The notes below the pieces were generated by a model that saw only the letters and a list, made by a program, of their open reading frames with translations, was not told the origin of the DNA and ran no database searches. A stretch of DNA of 6,047 nt from Candidatus Stahliibacteriota bacterium (lineage in GTDB: Bacteria; Hydrothermota; Tepidihabitantia; B3-TA06). Numbering within the stretch: position 1 is the first letter of the stretch; every line of letters begins with the position of its first letter. The position numbers and the translations under genes were made by a program. Positions 5,557 through 6,047 of this stretch are shown here, piece by piece. The stretch covers positions 1-6,047 of the forward strand of contig DAOVCF010000123.1 in assembly GCA_030670165.1 (NCBI GenBank), written 5' to 3'.

Positions 5557-6047
5557 GTGGAGTTTTCCTTCTCCGTTACCGGGCCGCCAAAGGCTGATCT
5601 AAAGGACTCCTACGATGTGGTAGTGATCGGTGGCGGACCGGCAGGGTTGACCGCCGCGATATACGCCTCGCGTGCACGCCTCTCCACTCTTGTGATCAAC
5701 AATGGGGCCCCAGGAGGTCTGGTGGCTTCTACCGAGTGGATAGAGAACTATCCAGGCTTCCCTGAAGGCGTTGCCGGAGCCGAGCTCGGCCGCGCGATGC
5801 AGACCCAGGCCCAGCGATTCGGTACCGAATTCTTCTCAGGCGAGCCCGAAGAGACCCACCTTGCCTCAGATCCCAAGATTATAAGGCTCGCAGGTCAAGA
5901 TATAAAGGCGCGCTCCGTGATCATCGCTACCGGAACGACACCCAAGAAGCTCGGGATACCTGGCGAGAAGAAACTCTATGGACATGGGGTAAGCTACTGC
6001 GCCACCTGCGACGGTCCGTTCTTTAAAGACAAAGAACTCCTCGTGGT
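5557..6047 (+). CDS. trxB: Thioredoxin reductase, FAD/NADPH-dependent (3' partial)
   Basis: The enzyme moves electrons from NADPH through FAD and a redox-active disulfide to thioredoxin or, here probably, to the adjacent PDO. The 163 codons seen cover the FAD half: the dinucleotide-binding motif VIGGGPAGL (23-31), APGGLVASTEWIENYPGFPEG, SVIIATGTTPKKLGIPGE and the active-site disulfide CATC (148-151) followed by DGPFF. The NADPH domain and C-terminus lie beyond the window. The chosen start is GTG at 5557, preceded by GGGGA (5548-5552); no in-frame ATG occurs before the Rossmann motif. This gives an 18-residue leader before YDVVVIGGG, roughly a dozen residues longer than in E. coli-type enzymes. 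The leader is not obviously a signal or membrane segment. It starts 14 bp after the PDO stop. Confidence 0.95.
   Translation, partial: MEFSFSVTGPPKADLKDSYDVVVIGGGPAGLTAAIYASRARLSTLVINNGAPGGLVASTEWIENYPGFPEGVAGAELGRAMQTQAQRFGTEFFSGEPEETHLASDPKIIRLAGQDIKARSVIIATGTTPKKLGIPGEKKLYGHGVSYCATCDGPFFKDKELLV

Overview
The window comes from a bacterial chromosome at or near the replication start region. The order is a hydrogenase-maturation gene (hypF, 5' end outside the window), dnaA, dnaN, a tRNA-Leu(CAA) gene, a glutaredoxin-like protein disulfide oxidoreductase (PDO) and a thioredoxin reductase cut off by the right edge. Every convincing gene is on the + strand. A full DnaA, a sliding clamp with bacterial signatures and DnaA boxes show that it is bacterial. 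The two-domain PDO next to trxB is a pairing known best from thermophiles and anaerobes, and HypF implies a [NiFe]-hydrogenase elsewhere in the genome. I cannot assign a phylum from the sequence alone; an anaerobic, possibly thermophilic, poorly sampled lineage is my inference.

Layout. Positions 2-1789 hold the YrdC-like and Kae1-like parts of HypF. This gene carries two in-frame 39-bp palindromic elements (470-508 and 959-997) and a short coding microrepeat (1235-1279). A sigma70-type promoter overlapping the hypF stop codon (1786-1813) is followed by two perfect DnaA boxes (1892-1912) and dnaA (1925-3247). The dnaA-dnaN gap (3248-3440) is visibly AT-richer than the genes. It carries tandem DnaA-box-like 9-mers, a promoter and a CAA/TTG inverted repeat, and is a candidate origin or unwinding region. 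dnaN (3441-4541) is followed by a gap with a hairpin and a strong-looking promoter for the tRNA (4749-4834). The PDO (4877-5542) and trxB (5557-6047, partial) then form an apparent two-gene redox operon.

How the genes work together. DnaA and DnaN start and sustain replication, and the DnaA boxes between the dnaA promoter and its start codon suggest autoregulation. TrxB probably passes NADPH electrons to the PDO, which reduces or exchanges protein disulfides in the cytoplasm. HypF makes the CN ligand precursor of [NiFe]-hydrogenases and has no evident functional tie to dnaA.

The most unusual signal is the pair of palindromic elements inside hypF. They have the same length, the same reading phase, the same flanks (CACCCC...GGGGACCCCG) and a 14-nt arm / 3-nt loop / 14-nt arm layout, but different inner stems that keep pairing. 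They look like members of a mobile or domesticated palindromic element family that inserts into protein-coding genes.
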